Below, one piece after another: positions 1-6,840 of a DNA stretch of 6,840 nucleotides. The DNA comes from Methanobacteriota archaeon. Its GTDB lineage: Archaea; Thermoplasmatota; Thermoplasmata; RBG-16-68-12. Position 1 is the first letter of the stretch. Each line of letters opens with the position of its first letter. Made by a program: the position numbers and the translations under genes. The notes below the pieces were generated by a model. The model saw nothing but the letters and a program-made list of their open reading frames with translations. It ran no database searches and was not told where the DNA came from. The stretch is taken from contig VBLV01000063.1 of assembly GCA_005879045.1 (NCBI GenBank), forward strand, positions 431 through 7,270, given 5' to 3'.

Positions 1-831
1 TCCGTCCGGCTTGTGGGGTACATCCCGACCGTATTTCGTCGCGAGGACATCGGCCATGATGGCCAGGGCGAGCTCCGGAGGCGTTCGGGCGCCAATGTCC
101 AGGCCGATCGGGGCATGTAGTCTCGACAGGAACGGTTGCGGGACCCCTCGCCGCTCGAGTTCCTCCATGTCCTTCCGCAACCGTCGCCGACTCGCCAGGA
201 GTCCGACGAACCTCGCGTTCGTCTTCGAGAGCGATTCGAGGATGTCCACGTCTCGCTCGCCTTTGGTCAGGACGACAATCGAGTCCCGATTCCCGATGGG
301 GATCGTCTTCGGGTCCACGACGGCGGACTTCACGATCGCGTCCGGTGCCTCCCGGAGGTCCGGCATCGGGTCCACCACGACGACCTCGAACCCCAACGCC
401 TTCGCTTGGTGCACGAGGGCGTCCTCGACGTCGTCGCGGCCGCCTTGGCCGACCAGGATTACGCGTTCTGTCGGAAGCATCGGCTCCACGAAGACCTCCA
501 GGGTGCCGCCGCAATCCGTCTCCACGTAGATTTCGTCCTCGCTCGATTCCCGCATCGTGCCCGCGACCGCCTTCACGGCATCGACGAGGTGCACGCGCAC
601 GACCCGCGGGCTCCCGTCGAGCATCGCGCGCAGGGCGACTTCGCAGATCGGACCTTCTGGGCATCCGCCTCCCAGCGTCCCGCGGACGACGTCTCCGCGG
701 CCGGAGATGAGGATCTTGAAGCCGGGCTTGGCCAGCGTCGAGCCTTCCGTCTTCGTCACGGTGGCGACCGCGAACGCCTCCCGCCGCGATGCGAGGTCGT
801 TCAGACGCTCCGTGTATTCCGGGGTCTTCAC
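1..831 (-). CDS. XdhC/CoxF-family molybdenum cofactor maturation protein (partial, C-terminus beyond left edge)
   Basis: This is an open minus-strand frame of 277 codons running off the left edge, starting at GTG 829-831. Family proteins bind Mo cofactor and promote its sulfuration and insertion into xanthine-dehydrogenase/CO-dehydrogenase-type hydroxylases in the cytoplasm. Visible XdhC features in order are an N-terminal segment [12 protein letters not shown] (residues 21-32), GTLGGGC (51-57) with its conserved Cys57, [12 protein letters not shown] (106-117), a Rossmann-like strand and glycine turn ILVGQGG (125-131), and the C-terminal signature [17 protein letters not shown] (241-257). In many relatives the turn reads GxGHVA; here the His is replaced. 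The start is chosen because an in-frame TAG lies at 859-861 and GTG 831 gives a normal-length N-terminus; no Shine-Dalgarno is seen. It is transcribed divergently from the molybdopterin oxidoreductase. Its client hydroxylase is not in the window and may lie to the left (inference). The family call is strong; the exact client is unknown. Confidence 0.9.
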   Translation of the reverse strand, partial: MKTPEYTERLNDLASRREAFAVATVTKTEGSTLAKPGFKILISGRGDVVRGTLGGGCPEGPICEVALRAMLDGSPRVVRVHLVDAVKAVAGTMRESSEDEIYVETDCGGTLEVFVEPMLPTERVILVGQGGRDDVEDALVHQAKALGFEVVVVDPMPDLREAPDAIVKSAVVDPKTIPIGNRDSIVVLTKGERDVDILESLSKTNARFVGLLASRRRLRKDMEELERRGVPQPFLSRLHAPIGLDIGARTPPELALAIMADVLATKYGRDVPHKPDG

Positions 832-942
832 GAAAAGGAGAGCACGGCCGCGCGCAATCTACCTTTCGCCAGTTTCCCCGGACGGAGACAAGAAGATAAG
901 CCGTCTCCGCTTCCTCGGGACGTGGCCTCCCGCGGGCGGCGG
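832..942. promoter_or_regulatory. Divergent intergenic region, probable promoters for both flanking genes
   Basis: This 111-base gap separates the head-to-head XdhC-family and oxidoreductase genes, so promoters for both should lie here (inference). On the plus strand the only AT-rich patch is AAGATAAG at 893-900, a weak archaeal TATA-like match. A start of transcription about 26 bases downstream would fall near 922, which coincides with an in-frame GTG, or leave a short leader before ATG 943. For the minus strand, TAGATT (reading 859 to 854) is a weak candidate about 27 bases before GTG 831. No operator-like inverted repeat was recognised. Confidence 0.35.
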
Positions 943-3162
943 ATGGGCGTCCGGCGCGTGAGCTCGGTCCCGTTCGGACTCGGCTTCACGAAGCCCCACA
1001 ACTACCGCGAAGTCCTCCGGTCCGCTTGGAATAACAAGCGTCGGCCGTTCTTCACGTGGCGCATTCTCCGCGACGGCGTCTGCGACGGCTGTGCCCTCGG
1101 GACCACGGGCCTGCGGGATTTCACGATGGAAGGGATCCATCTCTGCACGGTTCGCCTCGACCTGCTCCCACTGAACACGATGGGCTCCCTGCGCACGCGG
1201 CGCCTCGAGGACGTCAAGGCGTTGCGATCGAAGTCGTCCCAGGACCTTCGGGAACTCGGCCGCCTGCCGTACCCGATGATCCGCCACCGAGGGAACCGCG
1301 GCTTCCGGCGGATCTCCTGGGACGACGCGTTCCAATTTGCGGCCCGACAGATCCGGGCGACGAGCCCCGACCGTCTCGCGTTCTTCATCACGTCCCGAGG
1401 GATGACGAACGAATCGTACTACGTCGCAAACAAAGTGGCGCGGTTCCTCGGCACGAACCACATCGACAATTCCAGCCGGCCATGCCATTCGCCCAGTACC
1501 ACCGGTCTGAAGGACACGATCGGAGTCGCGGCCTCCACCTGTTCGTACTCGGATTGGATCGGCACCGATCTGATCGTCTTCTTCGGTTCGGACGTCCCGA
1601 ACAACCAGCCCGTGACGATGAAGTACCTGTACTACGCGAAGAAGCAAGGCACGAAGGTCGCGGTCGTGAATCCGATGCAGGAGCCCGGGCTCGAGCGGTA
1701 CTGGGTGCCGTCCGTGCCCGGCAGCGCGCTCTTCGGCACGCGCTTCGCCGACGAGTTCTTCGCGATCCACACGGGCGGCGACATCGCCTTCATCAACGGC
1801 GTCCTGCGGCACCTGATCGAGAACCGCTGGGTCGACGACGACTTCATCGAGAAACACACGACGGGCTTCTATCCGGTCCGCGTCGAGGTCGCGTCGCAAA
1901 CGTGGGAACAGCTCGAACGGCAGGCGGGCGTCTCGAAGGATCGGATGCTCGACTTCGCCCGGATGTACCACGAAGCCAAGTCGGCGATCTTCGTCTGGAG
2001 CATGGGCATCACCCACCACCGGTTCGGCGTGGACAACGTCAAAGCGATCGTGAATCTCGGGCTCGCCCGCGGGATCGTCGGGCGAGAGAAGTGCGGCCTC
2101 ATGCCAATCCGCGGCCACAGCGGCGTCCAAGGCGGCTCCGAGATGGGGGCGCAGCCCGCGGCGTACGGCCTCGGCTTCCCGGTCGACGACGAACACGCGG
2201 ATCGGTTCGCGAAGCTCTGGGGCTTCCGGCCTCCGACGATGCCCGGCATGACGGCGGTCGGCATGATCGATGCGGCCCACGAGCGCCGCCTCGATGTGCT
2301 CTACCTCGCGGGCGGCAACTTCCTCGAGACGTTGCCGGAGCCGGAGTACGTCCGCACGGCCCTCGAACGCATTCCGCTCCGGATTCATCAAGACCTCGTC
2401 GTCACGAGTCAAATGCTCGTCGAACCTGAGGAGACAGTCCTCCTGTTCCCCGCGCAGACTCGATACGAACAGCGCGGTGGAGGCACGGAGACGTCGACAG
2501 AGCGACGCGTCTACTTCTCGCCCGAAATCCCGGGTCGCCGGATTGGGGAGAGCCGGCCGGAGTGGGAACTCTTCATGGACCTGGCGGAGCGGTCGCTCCC
2601 GGATTCGGCCCACCTCATCCATTTCGACGACGCCGCGGCAATCCGCCGGGAAATCGCAAAAGCCATCCCGACGTACCAGGGGATCGAGAAATTGAGCGCC
2701 AAAGGCGATGCGTTCCAGTACGGCGGCCCGCGACTGTGCGAGGGCGGGGTATTCCCGATGCCGGACGGGAGGGCCCGATTCTCCGTCATGGCATTGCCGG
2801 ACGCAGACATCCCGGCGGGACAATTCCTCCTCAGCACGCGCCGCGGCAAACAATTCAACTCAATGATCCACGGGGAGGTCGACCTCCTGCTCGGCGCACG
2901 TCGGAGCGATGTCCTCATGTCCGTGGAGGATGCGAAAGAGCTCGGCGTGGCGGACCGAGATGAGGTCCTCATTTCGAACGACCTCGGCTCGTATCGCGGG
3001 AAGGTGCACATCGCGCCGATCCGGCCGCGGAACGTGCAGATCTATTGGCCGGAAGGGAACGTCCTCATTCGCCGCGGGGTCGTCGACCCCCAGTGCGAGA
3101 TGCCAGACTACAACGCGCTCGTGCGGATCGCGCCTGCGGCGACGGCACAGGGAAACGCATGA
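943..3162 (+). CDS. Molybdopterin oxidoreductase, YdeP/FdhF-like (formate dehydrogenase alpha-like)
   Basis: This 739-residue protein matches the length and layout of the YdeP type of bis-MGD oxidoreductase (E. coli YdeP is about 760 residues). Near the N-terminus are C47-x2-C50 and C68, a three-cysteine set where classical formate dehydrogenases have four Fe-S ligands. The molybdopterin domain follows, with [15 protein letters not shown] after the Ser-Arg of ITSRGMT, then [13 protein letters not shown]. Its Cys181-His182 sits where formate dehydrogenase H has SeCys-His, so Cys181 is the likely Mo ligand. [24 protein letters not shown] and [11 protein letters not shown] (387-397) are family hallmarks. 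The dinucleotide-binding domain covers about 620-735. No signal peptide or Tat motif is seen, so it is probably cytoplasmic. ATG 943 gives about 12 residues before the first conserved glycine; GTG 922 or 958 are alternatives. The stop overlaps fdhD. The substrate is unproven: formate is possible, but YdeP-type enzymes are poorly characterised and no Fe-S or NAD-binding partner subunit is seen. Confidence 0.92.
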   Translation: MGVRRVSSVPFGLGFTKPHNYREVLRSAWNNKRRPFFTWRILRDGVCDGCALGTTGLRDFTMEGIHLCTVRLDLLPLNTMGSLRTRRLEDVKALRSKSSQDLRELGRLPYPMIRHRGNRGFRRISWDDAFQFAARQIRATSPDRLAFFITSRGMTNESYYVANKVARFLGTNHIDNSSRPCHSPSTTGLKDTIGVAASTCSYSDWIGTDLIVFFGSDVPNNQPVTMKYLYYAKKQGTKVAVVNPMQEPGLERYWVPSVPGSALFGTRFADEFFAIHTGGDIAFINGVLRHLIENRWVDDDFIEKHTTGFYPVRVEVASQTWEQLERQAGVSKDRMLDFARMYHEAKSAIFVWSMGITHHRFGVDNVKAIVNLGLARGIVGREKCGLMPIRGHSGVQGGSEMGAQPAAYGLGFPVDDEHADRFAKLWGFRPPTMPGMTAVGMIDAAHERRLDVLYLAGGNFLETLPEPEYVRTALERIPLRIHQDLVVTSQMLVEPEETVLLFPAQTRYEQRGGGTETSTERRVYFSPEIPGRRIGESRPEWELFMDLAERSLPDSAHLIHFDDAAAIRREIAKAIPTYQGIEKLSAKGDAFQYGGPRLCEGGVFPMPDGRARFSVMALPDADIPAGQFLLSTRRGKQFNSMIHGEVDLLLGARRSDVLMSVEDAKELGVADRDEVLISNDLGSYRGKVHIAPIRPRNVQIYWPEGNVLIRRGVVDPQCEMPDYNALVRIAPAATAQGNA

Positions 3163-4031
3163 ACCGACCCGGCCCAACGACCCGAGCGAAGGTTTGGAAG
3201 ATCCGAAACGATCTCGCCATGGAGGAAACCGATGTCATCGCCGCCGAGGAGCCGATGGAAATTCGGGTTGAGACGGGAGAGAAGAATGATCGAACCACGA
3301 CCTCGCTCTCCGTCACAATGCGCACGCCGGGGAACGATTTCGAACTCGCTGCCGGCTTTCTCCTCACCGAGGGCATCGCGGTCCGGAAGCGAGACATCGT
3401 GCGGATCGAATACTGCACCGACCCGGGGATCGCACAAGAATACAATATCGTGAGCGCGGTCTTGCATCCCGACGTTGCGTTTCATGCAGACGTCTTGAGC
3501 CGCCATTTCTACATGACCTCGTCGTGCGGAGTCTGCGGGAAGACGTCCCTCGAGGCGGTTCGAGTGGTGGCCCGGCATCCAATCCCACCAGGGAGTCCGC
3601 GAGTCGACCGAGAAACAATTTCGTCGATGCCGGAGCGACTGCGCCAGGACCAGGCCCTCTTCTCCGAGACCGGCGGCCTCCATGCCGCAGGTCTCTTTGA
3701 TGCCCACGGGAAATTGTTAAGCCTACGGGAAGACGTTGGTCGACACAACGCGGTCGACAAGGTGATCGGAGAAGCATTTCTCGCGGACCGCGTGCCGCTC
3801 TCCGATCGGATCCTCGCGGTGAGCGGACGTGCGAGTTTTGAGATCATGCAGAAAGCCGCCGTCGCGGGCATCCCGATCATCGTGGCGGTTGGCGCACCCT
3901 CCAGCCTCGCCGTGTCCCTCGCCGACGAGTTCGGCATGACGTTAGTGGGCTTCGCTCGCGGGGGGCGATTCAACGTCTACGCCGGTCGCGAGCGAGTCGG
4001 GAATGGGTCGGTCGAGTCGGCCCGCAAGTGA
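3159..4031 (+). CDS. fdhD: FdhD, sulfurtransferase for formate dehydrogenase-type Mo cofactor
   Basis: This 290-residue protein is a complete FdhD. In characterised systems FdhD takes sulfur from a cysteine desulfurase and passes it to the bis-MGD cofactor, giving the sulfido ligand needed for activity. The catalytic loop SSCGVCG holds C123-x2-C126, the expected CxxC pair. Further hallmarks are EEPMEIRVE near the N-terminus, [23 protein letters not shown] (192-201), [13 protein letters not shown] (from 222) and [14 protein letters not shown], with the usual [12 protein letters not shown] ending. The start ATG overlaps the upstream stop as ATGA, indicating translational coupling to the oxidoreductase and making that enzyme the obvious client. 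A downstream ATG at 3219 would remove VWKIR, which resembles the family's N-terminal segment, so 3159 is preferred. A GTG overlapping the stop (4028) could in principle couple the next gene. Confidence 0.95.
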   Translation: MNRPGPTTRAKVWKIRNDLAMEETDVIAAEEPMEIRVETGEKNDRTTTSLSVTMRTPGNDFELAAGFLLTEGIAVRKRDIVRIEYCTDPGIAQEYNIVSAVLHPDVAFHADVLSRHFYMTSSCGVCGKTSLEAVRVVARHPIPPGSPRVDRETISSMPERLRQDQALFSETGGLHAAGLFDAHGKLLSLREDVGRHNAVDKVIGEAFLADRVPLSDRILAVSGRASFEIMQKAAVAGIPIIVAVGAPSSLAVSLADEFGMTLVGFARGGRFNVYAGRERVGNGSVESARK

Positions 4032-4105
4032 CCGGATCGCGGACGGTCGGCAAGGGAAGAAACCCGTCGAAACTTCTAAGGACGCAAAGTCGCTTCGATA
4101 CGCGC

Positions 4106-5294
4106 GTGAAGGCCGCGGTCCTCGGGACGGGCGGACTCGGACGGATCATCACCCTGGAGCTCGCGGCCGACCGGCGCGTCGATGAGATCGTGATCGTCGA
4201 CAAGCGAGGGGACCGCTCCCGAGCGCTGCAATCGCTCGGCAAGACGGCGTCGCTCACAGCCCTCGAGGCGGATGTCACGGATGGGGCCGCGCTGCATCGC
4301 ATCCTCGCGGGCGTGGACGTCGCAGTGAATGCGACGCTACCGGCGCACAACCTTCGCGTCATGGAGGCGTGCTTTGAGGCCGGCTGCAGCTACGTCGATA
4401 GCGCGGGATACAGTCCTCCCGTGGCGGGAGAGAAGAGCGGTGTCCTCGAGCAGCTCGCGTTGGACACGCGCTGGCGGGATCGGGGCATCAGCGCGATCGT
4501 CTCGATGGGTTCGGATCCGGGAATTTCCAACGTCATGGCGCGCGTCGCCGCGGACCGCTTCGCCGAGATCGACCGGATCCTGATTCGCAAGGCGGCGACC
4601 GGAGAGAAGGCCACGGAAGGTTTCCCCCTCTACTCGCGCGAGGTGTTCATCAGCGCGGCGCTGTCCAATCCGATCGTCTGGGACCGAAAAGAATTCCGTC
4701 AGCAGGAGCCCGCAAGTGGGGACGAGCTCTACGAATTTCCGCAGCCGATCGGGAAGCGGCGCGTCCACTGGTTCTGGCACGAGGAAGTCCTCACGTTGCC
4801 CACTCACCTCGGGAAGCCAGTGGGCTGGGTGGATTACAAGCACGACGTCAACCCCGAACTCGAGCGGGCGATCCATGCGTTCGACGCCCTGGGCCTCCTG
4901 AGGCCGGACCACAAGGTGAAGGTCGGCGTCACGCAGATCCCGTTCCGCGATGCGTTCATGGCCGCGATGCCCGAACCGTCGACCCTGATCGGGCCTCTTC
5001 CGGGGGCGCTCGGGATTGTCGTCGAGGTACACGGCACGAAAGGCGACGGAACGAAATCCGCCATGCGGGCCTCGCTCACGATGGAGCATCGGGAGGCGAA
5101 CCGCCGTCGCGGTACGACGGCGGAACGCTTCTTGACCGCGGCGGCGTCCGCGGCCGCCGTGATGATGATTCACTCGAGACGCCTTCCGCGCGCCGGCGTC
5201 CGTCCTCGCCCCGGAAGAACTTCCGACGGATCTCGTGGTCCCGGAGCTCGCCGCGCGCGGGGTTTCCTTCGCCGTCGGGGATCTCCCTCTCTGA
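4106..5294 (+). CDS. Saccharopine dehydrogenase-like NAD(P)-binding oxidoreductase, frameshifted near its C-terminus
   Basis: From GTG 4106 the protein begins as a classic Rossmann fold: KAAVLGTGGLGR with GxGGxG at residues 7-12, then an acidic residue after the second strand (D32 in EIVIVDKR) and NATLPAHN (N75). ACFEAGCSYVDSAGY and SMGSDPGISNVMAR are typical of the saccharopine dehydrogenase/LYS9 superfamily, which handles amino-acid-derived imines or amino acids using NAD(P). The exact substrate cannot be read. The initial frame stays family-like through SMEHRE-type sequence (TMEHREANRR, about residue 350) and then turns arginine-rich, ending at 5323. A different frame continues with VLAPEELPTDLVVPELAARG and GVSFAVGDLPL and stops at TGA 5292-5294; that is the expected C-terminus. 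Restored length is about 394 residues. GTG 4028, overlapping the fdhD stop, would add 26 unconserved residues and is less likely; AT-rich AACTTCTAAG (4071-4080) lies about 30 bases before 4106 and could be a promoter. The gene may be functional if the shift is a sequencing error. Confidence 0.82.
5198..5205 (+). other. GTCCGTCC tandem, probable frameshift site in the dehydrogenase gene
   Basis: GTCC occurs twice in tandem. Removing one copy makes the upstream frame read AGV directly into LAPEELPTDL, which matches the usual C-terminal pattern of the family. With both copies present the frame switches and runs into an arginine-rich tail. A single extra base somewhat upstream (5165-5200) would also restore the frame, so the exact site is inferred. 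Confidence 0.55.
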
Positions 5295-5295
5295 G

Positions 5296-6339
5296 ATGGT
5301 CGACGCCGTCGCACATCCGTTAAATATGCCCGTGGCGGTCCCTTCGAAGTTCCGGGTGGAGGCCATCGCCGCGAACTCGACGCTCACCGCAATCCGAGGC
5401 GTGCGGGTCGGCCACGCGCAAGACATCCGGCGTCGGACCGGGACCACGGTCGTCCTCCTCGAGCCTCCCGCGATGGCCTTTGCCGACGCGCGGGGCGGCT
5501 GGCCGGGAACCTACGACACGGCCGCGTCGGACCTCGGGAAGACGTTCATCGAACGCCACGCGCTCCTGCTCACCGGGGGAGATGTCTACGGGTTCGACGC
5601 GGTCCGAGGGATCCGCCGCTTCCTCCTGGAACACAAGCTCGCGTCCCCGAAAGGCGGCGGCGCGATGCCGGCCATCATGGGGACAAACATCTACGACCTC
5701 GAGTTCGCCGACACGGACGGACTCGATTACACGGACTTCGGATACGGGGCGTGCCTCGATGCGTCGACAAGACCGGTCGCCCAAGGAAACGTCGGGGTGG
5801 GGACCGGAGCCACCGTGGGACCGTTCTTCGGGAAGACGGGCGGCACGAAGGGAGGAATCGGGAGCAGCGCGGCCCGCGTCGGCTCGTGGACCGTCGGCGC
5901 GGTCATCGTGACGAATTGCGTCGGCAACGTCTACGATCCGTTCGAGAACCGCACGATCGGCGGCACGCTGCGGAAGGACGGACCGGGATATCGAGAGATG
6001 GACGACGTTGCCGAAGAATACCTGAAGCGTTCGAAGACGAGATCCGGGACGACGATTGGCGTCCTCGGAACGGACGCGCCGCTAGATCACGAACACCTCG
6101 CGCGGCTCGTCGAGCTCGCCCATGACGGAATCGCCCTTGCGGTGCGACCGGCCCACATGTCGACCGACGGAGACACGATCCTTGGATTCACGACAAGAAC
6201 GCCGAAGGCCGCGCGCATCGACCACCGCGCTTTCGACGTCCTGCATGACGCCGCGGTGCGGGAAGTGACACGCGCCGCCGTTAACGGCGTACGAGCCGCA
6301 GGGAGCCTCGGGGGCGTGCCGGGATTTCCCGATCTCTGA
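5296..6339 (+). CDS. P1/DmpA-family aminopeptidase (peptidase family S58, self-processing)
   Basis: This 347-residue protein belongs to the P1 peptidase (L-aminopeptidase/D-esterase, DmpA/BapA) family. Members cleave themselves at a Gly-Ser or Gly-Thr bond and use the exposed residue as an N-terminal nucleophile to remove residues from small peptides, amides or esters. Matches in order are IRGVRVGHA, GTTVVLLEP, DARGGWPGTYDT, LLTGGDVYGFDAVRGIRRFL, a PAIMGTNIYDLEF strand, GNVGVGTGATVGP, and KGGIGSS followed by TVGAVIVTNCVGNVYDP. Ser190 after GGIG is the predicted nucleophile and cleavage point; many bacterial relatives have Thr. The C-terminal part carries RPAHMSTDGDTIL and ends AGSLGGVPGFPDL. 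No signal peptide is evident, so it is likely cytoplasmic. ATG 5296 lies one base after the restored stop of the upstream dehydrogenase, suggesting coupling. ATG 5326 and GTG 5356 are in-frame alternatives, since conserved sequence begins only around residue 30. The natural substrate is unknown. Confidence 0.9.
   Translation: MVDAVAHPLNMPVAVPSKFRVEAIAANSTLTAIRGVRVGHAQDIRRRTGTTVVLLEPPAMAFADARGGWPGTYDTAASDLGKTFIERHALLLTGGDVYGFDAVRGIRRFLLEHKLASPKGGGAMPAIMGTNIYDLEFADTDGLDYTDFGYGACLDASTRPVAQGNVGVGTGATVGPFFGKTGGTKGGIGSSAARVGSWTVGAVIVTNCVGNVYDPFENRTIGGTLRKDGPGYREMDDVAEEYLKRSKTRSGTTIGVLGTDAPLDHEHLARLVELAHDGIALAVRPAHMSTDGDTILGFTTRTPKAARIDHRAFDVLHDAAVREVTRAAVNGVRAAGSLGGVPGFPDL
5320..5327 (+). promoter_or_regulatory. 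TATA-like patch inside the 5' end of the P1 peptidase gene
   Basis: TTAAATAT stands out in a very GC-rich stretch. It lies about 33 bases before the in-frame GTG 5356, so it could drive a nearly leaderless transcript of the peptidase starting there. It also contains ATG 5326, so the AT content may be coincidental. Confidence 0.25.
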
Positions 6340-6428
6340 CGGCGCTCTCATGGGAAATTCTGGTTGTCGGGGATGACGTCGAGGCTCGAGGTCGATGGTT
6401 TATTAGGATGTCATTGTGTCCCCGAACC
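6340..6428 (+). promoter_or_regulatory. Intergenic region with TATA box of the tRNA-Arg gene (TTTATTA at 6399-6405)
   Basis: The box TTTATTA at 6399-6405 is centred 27 bases before the mature 5' end of the tRNA, the usual distance for an archaeal TATA element. The bases between the peptidase stop and the box are GC-rich. I saw no strong hairpin or long T-run that would mark a terminator for the upstream gene set. Confidence 0.6.
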
Positions 6429-6503
6429 GGACCCGTCGCCTAGCACGGATAGGGCACCGGATTTCTAATCCGGCTGTCGAGGGTTCGAATCCCTCCGGGT
6501 CCG
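6429..6503 (+). tRNA. tRNA-Arg (anticodon TCT)
   Basis: A full cloverleaf is visible. The seven-pair acceptor stem GGACCCG (6429-6435) pairs with CGGGTCC (6496-6502), followed by discriminator G6503. The D stem starts GCCT at 6438. The anticodon stem CCGGA/TCCGG (6457-6461, 6469-6473) encloses the loop TTTCTAA, giving anticodon TCT at 6464-6466, which reads AGA and, by wobble, AGG. The variable loop has five bases, and the T arm is GAGGG-TTCGAAT-CCCTC (6479-6495). CCA is not encoded and no intron is present. It lies beside a recombinase-like gene, so its 3' half may serve as an attachment site. Confidence 0.97.
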
Positions 6504-6576
6504 CTACTTCTCCCTTAGGGCGTGTCGGAGGGGGTCGTGGTTTTCGGTCATGCGATGTCGGACGTTTTGCGGACAC

Positions 6577-6840
6577 CTACGCGCCACGATCCCTCACCTT
6601 GACAATCGGAGTCTCCCACGCCTCTTCGGCAGCCTTCTGGCCTCGATTGGTCCGCAGGTCTGCATAGTGCCGCACCGCCGTCTGCATTGAATGGCGCAAT
6701 CGCTTCGCAGAAATCTCGATGACACTCCCTTCCTTGTAGTCATGGGCTTCGAGTCGGTCCATCAAGATTTGCTCGTGCGTCCGTCGAAGGACCCTGTAGT
6801 CGCCTTCGATGCCCGCGTCCTTGAATCCGTAGGACGGAAC
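6577..6840 (-). CDS. Probable tyrosine recombinase/integrase, C-terminal fragment (N-terminus beyond right edge)
   Basis: This minus-strand frame is open from the right edge to TAG at 6577-6579 and shows the last 87 residues. The segment SAKRLRHSMQTAVRHYADLR resembles the end of a tyrosine recombinase catalytic domain. His50 (LRHS, where most relatives have LGHS) and Tyr59 (RHYAD) are nine residues apart, the spacing seen between the third catalytic residue and the nucleophilic tyrosine in Cre, XerD and lambda Int. Upstream, RVLRRT (16-21) resembles the HxLRHT box with Arg19 as the second catalytic arginine and Arg16 in place of His. The distance from Arg19 to His50 (31) is longer than the usual 22-23, which lowers certainty. 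It reads toward the tRNA-Arg gene, a common arrangement for integrases at tRNA attachment sites. Such enzymes integrate and excise DNA elements by strand exchange through a covalent tyrosine link. The rest of the gene is needed to confirm. Confidence 0.6.
   Translation of the reverse strand, partial: VPSYGFKDAGIEGDYRVLRRTHEQILMDRLEAHDYKEGSVIEISAKRLRHSMQTAVRHYADLRTNRGQKAAEEAWETPIVKVRDRGA

Noticed and set aside
136..942. N-terminal extension of the oxidoreductase frame upstream of 943
   Set aside because: This stretch is opposite the clearly coding XdhC-family gene, shows no family similarity, and the domain begins just after 943.
859..2853. Long minus-strand open frame of 664 codons opposite the molybdopterin oxidoreductase
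   Set aside because: Its translation is Arg/Asp/Glu/Val-rich with no recognisable motif, while the plus strand encodes a clear full-length enzyme. It is a GC-rich antisense shadow.
4337..5314. Minus-strand open frame of 325 codons opposite the dehydrogenase
   Set aside because: It has a low-complexity Arg-rich composition and no motifs; it is a shadow of the plus-strand gene.
5206..5323. Arginine-rich tail of the dehydrogenase frame as a genuine C-terminal extension
   Set aside because: The other frame carries the family-like ending and stops right before the next gene, so the arginine-rich tail is read out of frame.
6416..6667. Plus-strand open frame spanning the tRNA gene
   Set aside because: It runs through a perfect tRNA cloverleaf and opposite the recombinase-like gene; there is no protein similarity.
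1..6840. CRISPR array, insertion sequence ends or long dispersed repeats
   Set aside because: No regularly spaced repeats, transposase motifs or long inverted repeats were seen on reading the window.

Overview
The window looks like a piece of a GC-rich archaeal genome. The evidence is a tRNA gene with a TATA-like box about 27 bases upstream and no encoded CCA, genes without clear Shine-Dalgarno sites, and AT-rich TATA-like patches upstream of some starts. A high-GC Thermoplasmatota or similar euryarchaeal lineage is a guess; the sequence alone does not fix the taxon.

Layout: (1) 1-831, minus strand, is an XdhC/CoxF-family molybdenum-cofactor maturation protein whose C-terminus runs off the left edge. 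(2) A 111-base divergent gap (832-942) separates it from a plus-strand gene set. (3) 943-3162 encodes a molybdopterin oxidoreductase of the YdeP/FdhF-like type. It overlaps by 4 bases (ATGA) with (4) fdhD at 3159-4031, the sulfurtransferase that activates such enzymes. (5) 4106-5294 encodes a saccharopine-dehydrogenase-like Rossmann protein whose last ~30 codons are displaced into another reading frame at a GTCCGTCC tandem. (6) 5296-6339 encodes a P1/DmpA-family (S58) self-processing aminopeptidase that starts one base after the restored stop of gene 5. (7) 6429-6503 is tRNA-Arg(TCT). (8) 6577-6840, minus strand, is the C-terminal end of a probable tyrosine recombinase that reads toward the tRNA and runs off the right edge.

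The first half is molybdenum-enzyme biology: a bis-MGD enzyme with an active-site Cys-His pair, its dedicated sulfur-transfer factor, and across a divergent promoter region a second maturation factor normally serving xanthine-oxidase-family hydroxylases. No electron-transfer subunit for the oxidoreductase is seen. The next two genes are a dehydrogenase and a peptidase, both plausibly acting on amino acids or small peptides; their link to the Mo enzymes is only positional. The right end looks like the edge of an integrated element at a tRNA gene. I found no clearly undescribed system. The items most worth following are the tRNA/integrase junction, the frameshifted dehydrogenase and the paired Mo-cofactor maturation factors.
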